The notes under the pieces: generated by a model
Seen by the model: the letters and a program-made list of their open reading frames with translations, nothing else
The model's database searches: none
Told to the model about the DNA's origin: nothing
Made by a program: the position numbers and the translations under genes
Shown here: positions 52,536 through 60,555 of the stretch, in pieces
How the letters are laid out: every line of letters starts with the position of its first letter
How positions within the stretch are numbered: position 1 is the stretch's first letter
From: Bacteroidaceae bacterium
Lineage (GTDB): Bacteria; Bacteroidota; Bacteroidia; Bacteroidales; Bacteroidaceae
Direction: 5' to 3'
Length of the DNA stretch: 64,000 bases
Assembly (NCBI GenBank): GCA_017428785.1
Contig: JAFRQD010000067.1
Location: 1-64,000, forward strand

Positions 52536-53078
52536 ATGAAGAAGGTTCGTTGCCCCAAATGCAACAGCTACACGATATTCGACGAGACGCGCTACCAACC
52601 AGGCCAACGTCTCGTCTTCGTTTGCAGCCAGTGCAACAAGCAGTTCGCGATAAAGACTCCCTCTAACTCTCCCAAAGGGGAGAAAGCAGGCGAGCTTTCC
52701 GCGAAGGAAGCCCTCCCTTTAAGGGAGGGTTTGGGAGGGTCTTTAGGGTCCATCATCGTCGTTGAGAACGCCTTCCACTATCGTCAGGAGATTCCGCTTG
52801 AGATGGGCGACAATGTCTTCGGGCGCTACGTTCACGGCACCAACATCAACAAACCCATCGAGACTGTTGACCCAAGTGTTGACACCCGCCATTGCATCAT
52901 TCGCGTGCAGCGAGGCAAAGACGGCCAGTTGCAGTACATCCTTCGTGATGCACCTTCCGGAACTGGCACTTTCTACATGAACGAAATCCTTCGCGACCAG
53001 GACCGCATCCGCCTCCAAGACGGCTCCATCATCACAATAGGAGCAACGACGCTCATCCTTAAGCTTGAAGAGGAATGA
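52536..53078 (+). CDS. Zinc-ribbon plus FHA domain protein with repeat insert
   Basis: 180 residues. N-terminal MJ0042-type zinc ribbon (two CxxC pairs: RCPKCNSY and FVCSQCNK). A segment of about 45-76 (SNSPKGEKAGEL and LPLREGLGG) is encoded by C/G-run palindromic repeats (52655-52745). The FHA domain (about 85-180; FGRYVHGTN, DTRHCIIRV) has the Arg-Ser/His phosphothreonine-binding layout. Probably a reader of Thr phosphorylation; partner unknown. The stop overlaps the next start (ATGA). Confidence 0.82.
   Translation: MKKVRCPKCNSYTIFDETRYQPGQRLVFVCSQCNKQFAIKTPSNSPKGEKAGELSAKEALPLREGLGGSLGSIIVVENAFHYRQEIPLEMGDNVFGRYVHGTNINKPIETVDPSVDTRHCIIRVQRGKDGQLQYILRDAPSGTGTFYMNEILRDQDRIRLQDGSIITIGATTLILKLEEE
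52655..52745. repeat. Palindromic repeats inside the FHA gene
   Basis: Two C/G-run hairpins in a row: CTCTCCCAAAGGGGAG and CCCTCCCTTTAAGGGAGGG. Both are read in frame between the zinc ribbon and the FHA domain. Confidence 0.65.
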
Positions 53079-53896
53079 TTCGCTTTTTGGCTTCCGACCT
53101 CGATGGCACTTTGCTCACCACAGAGAAGGCCATCACCCCTTATTCTCGGCAGACGCTTTTAGAGGCACAGGAACGCGGACTTACCATTATTCTTGCCAGC
53201 GGACGTCCCCTCTACAGCATCCTTCCCTTTGCCGAGCAGCTTGAATTGCAGAAGCATGGGGGCTTCATCATATCCTTCAACGGGAGCCTTGTCTGGGATT
53301 GCGCCGAAGGAAAAGCCCTCACGGAACAGGCCATTCCCCTTGCCCTCATTCCCGAACTTGTGGCGGCTGTGGGGAGCGACTTCCGCATTCATGGCTATAA
53401 AGGCAACAGCATCGTCATTCAGGGCAAGCCCGACGAGCGTTCCAACTATATCTCCAAAGCTAACAAGATGTCATTGATAGAGACGAGCGACTTCGTCCAG
53501 ACCATCACAGAACCTCAGCACAAATGCCTCGTTACAGGTGCGCCTCGCAAGCTCTGGCACTTGGAGAAGCGACTGAGCAAGAAGTTCGAGACGAGCTTCA
53601 GCCTTTGTCGCAGCGAAAGCTTCCTGCTCGAAATCATGCCCAAAGGAATCGACAAAGCCGAAGCTCTTAGCCTGCTTCTCAAAAAGCTTAAGGGTAAGCC
53701 GGACGAGTTGCTCTGTTGTGGCGATGGCTATAACGACTTGAACATGATGCGCCTTGCAGGTGTTTCCTGTGCTCCAAGCAACGCCAAGCGGCCTGTCAAG
53801 CAGGCAGCGACCTTTATTACAGACAGCAATGACCGCGATGGCGTTGCCCATGCCGTAGAACGCTTTGTCAGTTCAGCGCCAGCACAGCGTAGTTGA
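53075..53896 (+). CDS. Cof-type HAD phosphatase
   Basis: 273 residues. HAD motifs: DLDGTLL near residue 8, SGRP, and the C-terminal GDGYNDLNMMRLAG; the cap is of the Cof (type IIB) kind. Likely dephosphorylates sugar or flavin phosphates. It is coupled to the FHA gene by ATGA, and its 3' end overlaps the convergent membrane-protein gene by 29 bp. Confidence 0.9.
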   Translation: MIRFLASDLDGTLLTTEKAITPYSRQTLLEAQERGLTIILASGRPLYSILPFAEQLELQKHGGFIISFNGSLVWDCAEGKALTEQAIPLALIPELVAAVGSDFRIHGYKGNSIVIQGKPDERSNYISKANKMSLIETSDFVQTITEPQHKCLVTGAPRKLWHLEKRLSKKFETSFSLCRSESFLLEIMPKGIDKAEALSLLLKKLKGKPDELLCCGDGYNDLNMMRLAGVSCAPSNAKRPVKQAATFITDSNDRDGVAHAVERFVSSAPAQRS

Positions 53897-54278
53897 TGCC
53901 GTCGCATTGGACGGATGTGCAGGCTGCTGTGTCTTCCTCTTCGGCGACCTGCTTGTTTCTCTCCGTTACTTGCGGGGCAGGCTTGGTTACTACTTTCACT
54001 TTCTCCACGACCTGCGTTATATATAAGGTGTCGCGAACGGGCCGCTCAATGCAGACCGTGTCGGTGTTCTGCACATAGCGTATCTCTGGTTCGCCCGTGG
54101 CAAGGAGGTGCATCGACATGCCGAGGACGATGCCTGCAACAGCAGCTGCAGGTGCGGCAAACCAGCCCCAATAGGTTCGCTTCTGTGCGAGTGGAGTGTC
54201 GGGAACATGTAGTGCTTGGTTGTCGCGAGCAGCAAGCCGTTGTGCCGACTCACGAAGTCTGTCTTCAAACTGTATCAT
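53868..54278 (-). CDS. One-helix membrane protein next to an ECF sigma factor (possible anti-sigma)
   Basis: 136 residues: a cytoplasmic N-terminus of about 38 residues (MIQFEDRLRESAQRLAA), one transmembrane helix (about 39-60, WFAAPAAAVAGIVLGMSMHLL) and a periplasmic part with Val/Lys/Thr strands. The start overlaps the sigma-factor stop, so the two are translated together. The topology fits an anti-sigma factor, but no known anti-sigma motif is visible. Confidence 0.6.
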   Translation of the reverse strand: MIQFEDRLRESAQRLAARDNQALHVPDTPLAQKRTYWGWFAAPAAAVAGIVLGMSMHLLATGEPEIRYVQNTDTVCIERPVRDTLYITQVVEKVKVVTKPAPQVTERNKQVAEEEDTAACTSVQCDGINYAVLALN

Positions 54279-54850
54279 GTTGGGTTAAGCTTTTGCTTGA
54301 GTGTTTGTGTTAATGCGTGAAGGCGCGACTTGATGGTGCCTTCGGGAACAGCCATCACCTCGGCTATCTGCGGCACGGTCAGCTCTTCTTCGAACCTGAG
54401 CGAGAAGAGCAAGCGTCCTTCCGGCGGCAACTTCTCCAATTCCCTTTGCAAGGCGAGGTCGAAGGCACGGCTGTCTATCTGCTCGACGATATGCGCGTCG
54501 GCTGCCACTTCCTGTTGCTTGCTGGAGTACAGCTCGTACTGCTTCCGAATCTCGTCGTGTCTGTAATGGTTGCGCAGCAGGTTGAAGCTGATGGTGAAGA
54601 GCCAGGTGCGGAAGCCTGTGCCGCCGAACTTGTTGCGCGACGTCCATAGGCGAAGGAAGGCATCCTGCACGAGGTCGGCAGCCTGGGCTTCATCCTTGCC
54701 GACTTGCCGGAAGAAGAATCCCATGAGCCGCCGCGCATGGCGACGATAAAGCTCGCTGTAGGCTCTATCGTCGTCCTTGCTGCTCACCATCGTCATCAGC
54801 TCGTCGTCCGTAAGCGAGGCGAGTGGCTTATGAAACAAATGGATGCTCAT
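54275..54850 (-). CDS. ECF-type RNA polymerase sigma factor
   Basis: 191 residues from MSIHLFHKPLAS at 54850; the frame is open upstream but runs into the preceding gene. Sigma region 2 (YSELYRRHARRLMGFFFRQ, AADLVQDAFLRLWT) and region 4 (LPPEGRLLFSLRFEEELT, IAEVMAVPEGTIKSRLH) are complete. It lies between a secreted protein and a membrane protein, with essentially no gaps, suggesting a three-gene signalling unit. Confidence 0.9.
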   Translation of the reverse strand: MSIHLFHKPLASLTDDELMTMVSSKDDDRAYSELYRRHARRLMGFFFRQVGKDEAQAADLVQDAFLRLWTSRNKFGGTGFRTWLFTISFNLLRNHYRHDEIRKQYELYSSKQQEVAADAHIVEQIDSRAFDLALQRELEKLPPEGRLLFSLRFEEELTVPQIAEVMAVPEGTIKSRLHALTQTLKQKLNPT

Positions 54851-54851
54851 A

Positions 54852-56060
54852 CTATTGCTTGACTTCTTTCTCGAAGTCTTCCATGTAGGCCTTCTTTGTC
54901 TGCTCGTCCGCAAAGATGCGGCTACGCTCCACGGTTAGACGAAGGATGTCATGCAAGCGGTCGGCCTGCTCTATTTCTCCCTTCTTTCTGAACTTCGACA
55001 CAAGGTGAGAGAGGAGTGTCACGTGGTTCAGGTCGAGCTGCTGACTCGTTACCCACGAGTCATAGACAAGGTCAGGCTCTGCCAGGTACTCCAGATGATA
55101 GACCTCCCTGACGTTGTGCATGGCGACGGCGAAGTTGTCATACTTCCTGGGGCTGTACTTGAGCAGAAGTCCTTCGTTGTAGATGCTGTCCTTGTCGAGA
55201 CAGGTTTGCGAAAGGATGTCGGTCGAGAAGTACGTCGGGCGCTTGCTCTCCTTAATCAGGTACATGATGATGTCCGCCTCGAAGTGCTTGTACCAGTCCT
55301 CGCCAAACTGGTTCCCATAGTCCTGTATGTCGAAGCTTTTGGGCTTGATGCCAAGCTTGCGGAAGAGCGCCTGCAGGTAGTTGGGGGAGTGAAGGTAGGA
55401 GATGGGAATGACGGTGACGTCCGTCCTTTCCTCCAAGGCCTCCTGCATCATCTTCATCGGGCCAAGCAGGACGTCGCCGTTGGCAAAGTACAAAGCCTCG
55501 GGTTGCATACTCCGCAGCATGTTCATGTTATAGTGCATGATGCGGGCAGGGTAGTACTTCATGCGGTACGCTTGGCGGAATAGCTCGCCGACCTTCTGGT
55601 TCTCGGGGTCGATGCTCCAGAGGCGGCAAGCAAGGTAGTTGACGTCTTCGGCACAGACCTCTTCGGGCATCAGTTCGATGGCACGGTAGATATTGTCGCC
55701 CCGTATGGCAGCCGAGTCGGAGCGCAGGCAGTATCGTCCCTTGCAGAGGTTCAGCGCGTAGCTGTCGGGGATGGCCTTCTCCATCTTCTGAATGATGGCT
55801 GCCGACGGAGATTTGTCCTCGTCGCCATAGCCCGTAGTGAACATCTCGTGATAGTTCGTCGCTCGGAACAGGTTCCGCCAAGCCCATTCGTCCTTCGGGT
55901 TGGCATCCACCTTCTTCTGCCACGCCTCAATCTGCCGGACATACCATTCCGATTCCGGCTCGTGGCTTGTACTAATGATTGACTCTATGGTCTCTGCCTT
56001 CTGCGCTGAGGCAAAAGCACAGAAAACAAGTGCTGCTGCAATAATGATTGTCCTTTTCAT
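54852..56060 (-). CDS. Secreted TPR-like protein of unknown function
   Basis: 402 residues with a signal peptide (about 1-19, ending FASAQ). The rest is mostly helical with TPR-like spacing (WAWRNLFRATNYHE, AIELMPEEVCAEDVNYLACRLW); a region of about 190-270 (LYFANGDVLLGPMKMM, RPTYFSTDI) resembles C-terminal domains seen in Bacteroidota membrane glycosyltransferase-like proteins. It starts the unit that continues with the ECF sigma factor one base later. It could be the sensor or the client of that sigma system; nothing proves either. Confidence 0.6.
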   Translation of the reverse strand: MKRTIIIAAALVFCAFASAQKAETIESIISTSHEPESEWYVRQIEAWQKKVDANPKDEWAWRNLFRATNYHEMFTTGYGDEDKSPSAAIIQKMEKAIPDSYALNLCKGRYCLRSDSAAIRGDNIYRAIELMPEEVCAEDVNYLACRLWSIDPENQKVGELFRQAYRMKYYPARIMHYNMNMLRSMQPEALYFANGDVLLGPMKMMQEALEERTDVTVIPISYLHSPNYLQALFRKLGIKPKSFDIQDYGNQFGEDWYKHFEADIIMYLIKESKRPTYFSTDILSQTCLDKDSIYNEGLLLKYSPRKYDNFAVAMHNVREVYHLEYLAEPDLVYDSWVTSQQLDLNHVTLLSHLVSKFRKKGEIEQADRLHDILRLTVERSRIFADEQTKKAYMEDFEKEVKQ

Positions 56061-56188
56061 CTTTTAATTTTCAATATTCAATTTTCAATATTCAATTTTC
56101 AAAGGCCTTCATTATTGCAAACCCGCGAAGCCGCTAAGCGTTCACGGGAAAAAGGTGAAAAGGTGAAAAAGAGAAAAGGAATCGTGCC

Positions 56189-56653
56189 TCACCGCGTGAC
56201 GCTTTCGACGCGGAGTTTCAGGGTGCCGACAGGAACGCGGACTTCCACCACGTCGCCTTCGTTCTTTCCCAAGAGTGCCTGTGCGATGGGCGATTTGATG
56301 GAGAGCTTGCCCTCGCTCATGTTCGCTTCGTGCGGGCTGACAATCGTGTAGGTCATCTTCGTGTTGTTGCCGAGGTTGACCATCTCCACCTTGTTCAGCA
56401 GACCGATGCCGTCGCTGCGAAGCTTCGATGTGTCTATCACCCTGGCAAACTCCAAGACGCGTTGCAGGAAGCGAATCCTTCCGAGCAGTTTGCCTTGTTC
56501 GCGCTTGGCGGCATGATACTCGAAGTTCTCGCTGAGGTCGCCCTTGTCGCGAGCCTCCGAGATGGCGTCCTTCACGCGTGGCAACTCCACCGTTTCAAGC
56601 TGGTGCAACTCGGCTACAATCTTGTCGTAGCCCTCTTGTGACATGTATTCCAT
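56189..56653 (-). CDS. greA: Transcription elongation factor GreA
   Basis: 154 residues from MEYMSQEGYDKIVAEL; a start three codons later is possible. N-terminal coiled coil with acidic tip residues (AISEARDKGDLSENFEYHAA) and C-terminal FKBP-like domain (SPIAQALLGKNEGDVVEV). It rescues backtracked RNA polymerase by stimulating transcript cleavage. Confidence 0.94.
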   Translation of the reverse strand: MEYMSQEGYDKIVAELHQLETVELPRVKDAISEARDKGDLSENFEYHAAKREQGKLLGRIRFLQRVLEFARVIDTSKLRSDGIGLLNKVEMVNLGNNTKMTYTIVSPHEANMSEGKLSIKSPIAQALLGKNEGDVVEVRVPVGTLKLRVESVTR

Positions 56654-56663
56654 ATTATCATAG

Positions 56664-56694
56664 AAACCGCCTACGCTTCTCACGCAGGCGGTTT
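56664..56694 (-). terminator. Hairpin between the aquaporin gene and greA
   Basis: Perfect 9-bp stem AAACCGCCT (56664-56672) / AGGCGGTTT (56686-56694), 11 bp before the greA start and 26 bp after the aquaporin stop. The T-run is poor on the minus strand, so it may act as an attenuator or partial terminator. Confidence 0.5.
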
Positions 56695-56720
56695 CTTATA
56701 TTATATAAATAATGTATGTG

Positions 56721-57395
56721 TTACTTTTCGCAAGGCTCAACAATCTTCCAGAGACAAGCTGCAACGAGGGCACCTACGAAGGGACCTACGATGAAGATCC
56801 AGAGGTTAGCGAGGGCATCGCCAGCGGCAAAGATAGCCGGACCGATGGAACGGGCGGGGTTCACGCTTGTGCCGGTGAAGTAGATGCCTACCAGGTGGAT
56901 GAGAATCAGCGACAGACCGATAGCCAGACCAGCGAAGTTGTTGGTAGCGCCGTTTGTCTTGTGCGTAGAACCAAGCACAACGAGCACAAAGAGGGCAGTC
57001 AGGATAATCTCAGCAGCAAGAGCTACGCACCAGCATCCGTTGCAACCAGCGCCGATGCCGTTAGTGCCCAGTCCTGAGCCGGGATAGAGATAGAACAGAG
57101 CAGCACCGGCAATGATGGCACCGATGACTTGTCCGCACATGTAGCCGAAGCAGTCCTTCACGCTGATGCGACCCGTCACGAGGCAACCGAGCGTGATGGC
57201 AGGATTGATGTGGCAACCGGAAATGCCGCCGATGGTGTAAGCCATAGCAACTACAGAGAGACCAAAGGCAATGGCTGTGCCTACAACAGCAGCGATGCCG
57301 CCTTCGGGAGTTCCACAACCGAGACTCACGGCTGCACCGCAGCCCAGAAATGTCAGTACAAACGTACCGAGGCATTCAGCAATGTACTTTTTCAT
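56721..57395 (-). CDS. aqpZ: Aquaporin Z-like water channel
   Basis: 224 residues, six membrane helices, both Asn-Pro-Ala loops (GCHINPAIT and GTSVNPARS). The selectivity filter fits a water channel: Phe in AIAFGLSV, His in LIHLVG, Thr in FTGTS, Arg after the second NPA. Glycerol facilitators lack this His. Several extra Cys residues occur (LGCGAAVSLGCG, GCNGCWC). Confidence 0.92.
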   Translation of the reverse strand: MKKYIAECLGTFVLTFLGCGAAVSLGCGTPEGGIAAVVGTAIAFGLSVVAMAYTIGGISGCHINPAITLGCLVTGRISVKDCFGYMCGQVIGAIIAGAALFYLYPGSGLGTNGIGAGCNGCWCVALAAEIILTALFVLVVLGSTHKTNGATNNFAGLAIGLSLILIHLVGIYFTGTSVNPARSIGPAIFAAGDALANLWIFIVGPFVGALVAACLWKIVEPCEK

Positions 57396-57480
57396 AATAG
57401 CTAAGTTTGTTTGTGTCTGCCTTGCGACAGACGTGTTAGAAATAATAGTGTGAATAACTCATTTATCGTGTTTGCTGTTG

Positions 57481-57513
57481 CAAATTTAGCAATTATCTTT
57501 CAAATAACGCAAG
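57481..57513 (-). promoter_or_regulatory. Promoter of the aquaporin gene
   Basis: On the minus strand TAAATTTG (57481-57488) with CTTG 21 bp upstream (57510-57513); leader of about 80 bases. Confidence 0.5.
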
Positions 57514-57659
57514 TAAATCGTGCCTTTTTTTGTTTTATGCCGCCAAATCTTTATGCATTCTTGCCAATAGCCGCTTGCATTTTGCAGTAAGAACGATTGA
57601 ATTTTGCTTGACATTTCCTTACTTTTACTGGGGAGAAGAATTGTATGTTCAGCGACGGG

Positions 57660-57775
57660 TTTCCAGACGCCCTGTGGAGGGATTGCAAACGCCGGCTGCG
57701 GAGATTGCAATCGCCGCACGCGGAAATGGGCAACGCCGCACGCGGAAATGCCAATCGCCGCAGCCGGCGTTTTGG
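57660..57775. repeat. 22-bp tandem array with terminal inverted repeats (type B, copy 3)
   Basis: Four units of the AACGCCGCACGCGGAAATG type plus a diverged one on the left. Arms AAACGCCGGCTGCGG (57687-57701) and CCGCAGCCGGCGTTT (57758-57772) are perfect reverse complements. It lies between the terminator of the DUF5606 gene and the aquaporin promoter; the rest of this 552-bp gap shows nothing else. Confidence 0.75.
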
Positions 57776-57854
57776 GGTATAGGCAAGCGCCTGTAACAGA
57801 ACCGGTTGCAGAATGCTGATGAGGCTCTCCCGAAATCACCTGGACTGGCGGATA

Positions 57855-57895
57855 CAAAAACAGCTGCCTCCCTAAAATATAACGAGAAGCAGCTG
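57855..57895 (-). terminator. Rho-independent terminator of the nusB-DUF5606 operon
   Basis: On the minus strand a CAGCTGC / GCAGCTG stem (57889-57895 with 57861-57867) is followed by TTTTTG. It is 53 bp past the DUF5606 stop. Confidence 0.75.
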
Positions 57896-57947
57896 CCAAA
57901 ATCTTTACATTCTGGTCGTATGAACGGAGGCAGGAGCAGTTGGGATT

Positions 57948-58388
57948 TTAATCTTTGCGGTCGTCGATATTGTTTCCCTGCGTTTCTTTCAATACTTCAT
58001 CAAAGTCGTCCAAACCGTTGCCAACAAGGATATTATACCATTGGATGAGCTTCTTGATGTCGGCTGGGTAGATGCGGTCGCGGTCGCAGTTGGGAAGAAC
58101 TTCAGTCAGAAAAGCATAAAGCTCTTCTTTCGAAGCTGTGCGATAGTCGATAGCTGTAGGCTTACCGTCTTCCTTCTTCTTGATGTTGTTCAACACCTCG
58201 CGCAAAGGCACTTCCTTCTCGTCGGTATACATAGCGATGTCGGCCAAAGAGATGATCTTGTCTGCAGCGAATGCAGGGAAGCGTTTCTTCTGCGCGTCGA
58301 TGGTTTCTACTATGAGGCTGTTGTTGCCTCTTGATACGAGTTTGTAGAGCCCGGGCTTGCCGGAGATAGCTAAGATTGTTTTAAGCAT
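57948..58388 (-). CDS. DUF5606 domain protein
   Basis: 146 residues, no signal peptide. Starts MLKTILAISGKPGLYKLV, a strand-rich fold to about residue 65, then a helical C-terminal half. I recognise it as the Bacteroidota DUF5606 family, which is found next to coaE and ybbR; function unknown. Last gene of the nusB operon. Confidence 0.8.
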   Translation of the reverse strand: MLKTILAISGKPGLYKLVSRGNNSLIVETIDAQKKRFPAFAADKIISLADIAMYTDEKEVPLREVLNNIKKKEDGKPTAIDYRTASKEELYAFLTEVLPNCDRDRIYPADIKKLIQWYNILVGNGLDDFDEVLKETQGNNIDDRKD

Positions 58389-58474
58389 AATATAGACCCT
58401 CTCCCTAACCCTCGCTCTTTAGTGCGAGGGAACTGCGTTGCAGAGCCTTGGGCAGTTAGTTATAGTATTATTTG
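58389..58474. repeat. Short palindromic repeat between coaE and the DUF5606 gene
   Basis: Begins ACCCTCTCCCTAACCCTCG and ends with GGAACTGCGTTGCAG...CTTGGGCAGTT, the same ends as the longer repeat at 60408-60545 in the same operon. Confidence 0.65.
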
Positions 58475-59074
58475 TTATTTTTCAAATTGCCTCTCTCCAT
58501 CGTGGTGAAGGAGGAGGGCTAATTGTTCCTGTATTTCCTTTTCTGTCGCCGTTTTGTTGTCGATGATGAAGTCGGCTTGACTTCGGTGAATCTCAGGCTG
58601 TTGCATCTTCATCCTCGCCCGAATCTGTTCTTCGTTGGCAGAGTCGCGACGCATCGCCCTCTGAAGGCGGATGTCTTCCGGGGCATCAACGAAGAGGACT
58701 TTGTCGACATGGTTGTTGAAGCCGCTCTCGAAAAGGATGGCACTTTCGAGGGCAACAATGGGCTTTCCCTGTTCCTTAGCCCAAAACGCGAAGTCCTTCA
58801 GTACCGCCGGATGGATGATGGCATTGACCTGGCTGGCGTGTTCGGGATTGGAAAAGAGGTAATCGGCCAGGAGCTGCTTGTTGAGCTTCTCTCCTTCAAA
58901 CACATCGCCCCCGATGAGCGCGACGAGCTGTTGGCGAATCTCCTGGCTTTCTGCGGTCAGCCGCTTGGCTTCCTTGTCGCAATCATAGACGGGAATGCCG
59001 AACTCTCTCTGCAAGAGAGCAGAGACATAGCTCTTTCCGCTACCGATGCCGCCTGTTATGCCGATTGTCTTCAA
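58475..59074 (-). CDS. coaE: Dephospho-CoA kinase
   Basis: 199 residues. P-loop GGIGSGKS at about 8-15, YDCDKEAKRL, and the lid region RRDSANEEQIRARM. Last step of coenzyme A synthesis. Nineteen bases after the YbbR-like gene, in the common Bacteroidota order. Confidence 0.95.
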   Translation of the reverse strand: MKTIGITGGIGSGKSYVSALLQREFGIPVYDCDKEAKRLTAESQEIRQQLVALIGGDVFEGEKLNKQLLADYLFSNPEHASQVNAIIHPAVLKDFAFWAKEQGKPIVALESAILFESGFNNHVDKVLFVDAPEDIRLQRAMRRDSANEEQIRARMKMQQPEIHRSQADFIIDNKTATEKEIQEQLALLLHHDGERQFEK

Positions 59075-59093
59075 TGCCTGTCTTCTTTAATTG

Positions 59094-60104
59094 TCAATTA
59101 TCGACGCCTTCCGCCACCTGCTCGATGAGATAATCCACTTCCTTGGGAGAGATTCTGGCATTCGAGACGCCTGCCGGCATAGACTTCAAGTGCAACGAGA
59201 GCTTGCTGCTTTCCGTGTTCTCCAACAGCTCCTCGTAAGTCGTGGCAAGCACAAAGTCTTCCGGACGAATCTTGTCATACCTTCCGGACTCCACCTTGAA
59301 TGTGACATTGACTTGTGCAGGGAAGGTTCGGAGCTTCTTCTCAGCCGGGAAATTCAATCCGATGACCGGCACTTTGATTGTCTTCTCTGTGTAGTAACCC
59401 ACGCCAACCTTTATGTTGACCCGTTCGGGCTCATATTTCACGAGCTTCTGTTTGCGAAGCGCAACCTGATAGTTGCCTGCTCCGCTCAGTTCCTCCAGGT
59501 CGAATGCCTCGGAGTAAACGACTTGCATCGTGTCCAGTATGGCTTTGGGAGCAAAGACCTTGACCGATTCCGGCTCGACAAGAATGCTTTGGATGTAGTT
59601 TTGCCTGGAGGCTTTGAGCGTTCCTGCCAACTTGACGGGCAGAGTCTTCGAGAGGCCGTGATTGTAGGAAAAGCGAAGCGTGTCGGGCCTGATGGCCTGT
59701 ATTTTTGTGGAAACCACGAGATGCCGTCTTATGAGGCGTTGGATCTCATCGGAAGAGATATAGACCTCCGCATCGGCCTTGCCGGTGTTGTATTTCGTGA
59801 AGTCAACCTTAATGCGTTTGGGGCGGAAGATGTTGGAGATGCTCTGCCGTGCAAGGATGAGCCCCCTGTCGTGAAGGGTGACGCTTATCGAGGAGGGAAG
59901 GGAATCGATGATGACTACATCTTCGGGCACATTCTCGAGTCTCACCTTGATGGGCACTTCTTTCTCAAGCGTTTCGTTGAGGGCTTGCAAGAGCCAGAAA
60001 CTGAAGGAAACGGCAAGGAAGAAGCAAAAGACGAGCACTTCGTGACTTCTTGTCCCGAACAACTTGTCCCGCCATTTGTTGAAACTTCGCCCGATTCTCG
60101 ACAT
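59094..60104 (-). CDS. YbbR-like domain membrane protein
   Basis: 336 residues with one N-terminal transmembrane helix (about 23-42, VLVFCFFLAVSFSFWLLQAL) and two or more YbbR-type beta domains (VPIKVRLENVPEDVVI, and AGTLKASRQNYIQSI). YbbR proteins tend to sit with c-di-AMP cyclase genes elsewhere; here it sits between yajC and coaE. Role unknown. Confidence 0.85.
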   Translation of the reverse strand: MSRIGRSFNKWRDKLFGTRSHEVLVFCFFLAVSFSFWLLQALNETLEKEVPIKVRLENVPEDVVIIDSLPSSISVTLHDRGLILARQSISNIFRPKRIKVDFTKYNTGKADAEVYISSDEIQRLIRRHLVVSTKIQAIRPDTLRFSYNHGLSKTLPVKLAGTLKASRQNYIQSILVEPESVKVFAPKAILDTMQVVYSEAFDLEELSGAGNYQVALRKQKLVKYEPERVNIKVGVGYYTEKTIKVPVIGLNFPAEKKLRTFPAQVNVTFKVESGRYDKIRPEDFVLATTYEELLENTESSKLSLHLKSMPAGVSNARISPKEVDYLIEQVAEGVDN

Positions 60105-60107
60105 TTC

Positions 60108-60407
60108 TTATTGTGCGGTTGATTGCGGAGAGGCAAAGACGCTGCCTTTATCTACTTTGATGTAGATGCCGTTGGCAATCTCCACTTTGAGCGTGTTGTC
60201 TGCTTCGTCGATATCCTTCACCGTTCCGTAGATGCCGCCGGCAGTAACGATTTGCGAGCCTTTGGTGATGCTGTTGCGGAAGTTCTGAATCTCTTTCTGC
60301 CTCTTCTGTTGAGGACGAATCATAAAGAGCCACATGATGGCGAAGATGATGACCATCATGAAAAGGAACGACATGTTGCCGCCTTGAGCTTGAAGTAGTG
60401 TGAGCAT
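60108..60407 (-). CDS. yajC: Sec translocase accessory subunit YajC
   Basis: 99 residues: one transmembrane helix (about 13-30, SFLFMMVIIFAIMWLFMI) followed by RPQQKRQKE and the conserved SLT-type segment KGSQIVTAGGIYGTV. It joins SecDF in the translocase. Three bases before the YbbR-like gene. Confidence 0.93.
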   Translation of the reverse strand: MLTLLQAQGGNMSFLFMMVIIFAIMWLFMIRPQQKRQKEIQNFRNSITKGSQIVTAGGIYGTVKDIDEADNTLKVEIANGIYIKVDKGSVFASPQSTAQ

Positions 60408-60545
60408 AATGCGAACCCTCTCCCTAACCCTTCAGACCCTCTCGAAACCTCTCCCTTGGGGGCGAGGCATTGTCGTCTCTCCCCATAAAGGGGGACGGGA
60501 AGGGCTGTAGGGAACTGCGTTGCAGGGTCTTGGGCAGTTTGTTAT
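60408..60545. repeat. Composite palindromic repeat between nusB and yajC
   Basis: Contains ACCCTCTCCCTAACCC, CCTCTCCCTTGGGGGCGAGG and CTCCCCATAAAGGGGGA hairpins and ends with GGAACTGCGTTGCAGG...CTTGGGCAGTT. The ends match the repeat at 58389-58474; the middle looks like a second repeat inserted into it. Confidence 0.65.
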
Positions 60546-60555
60546 GTTAATAGAA

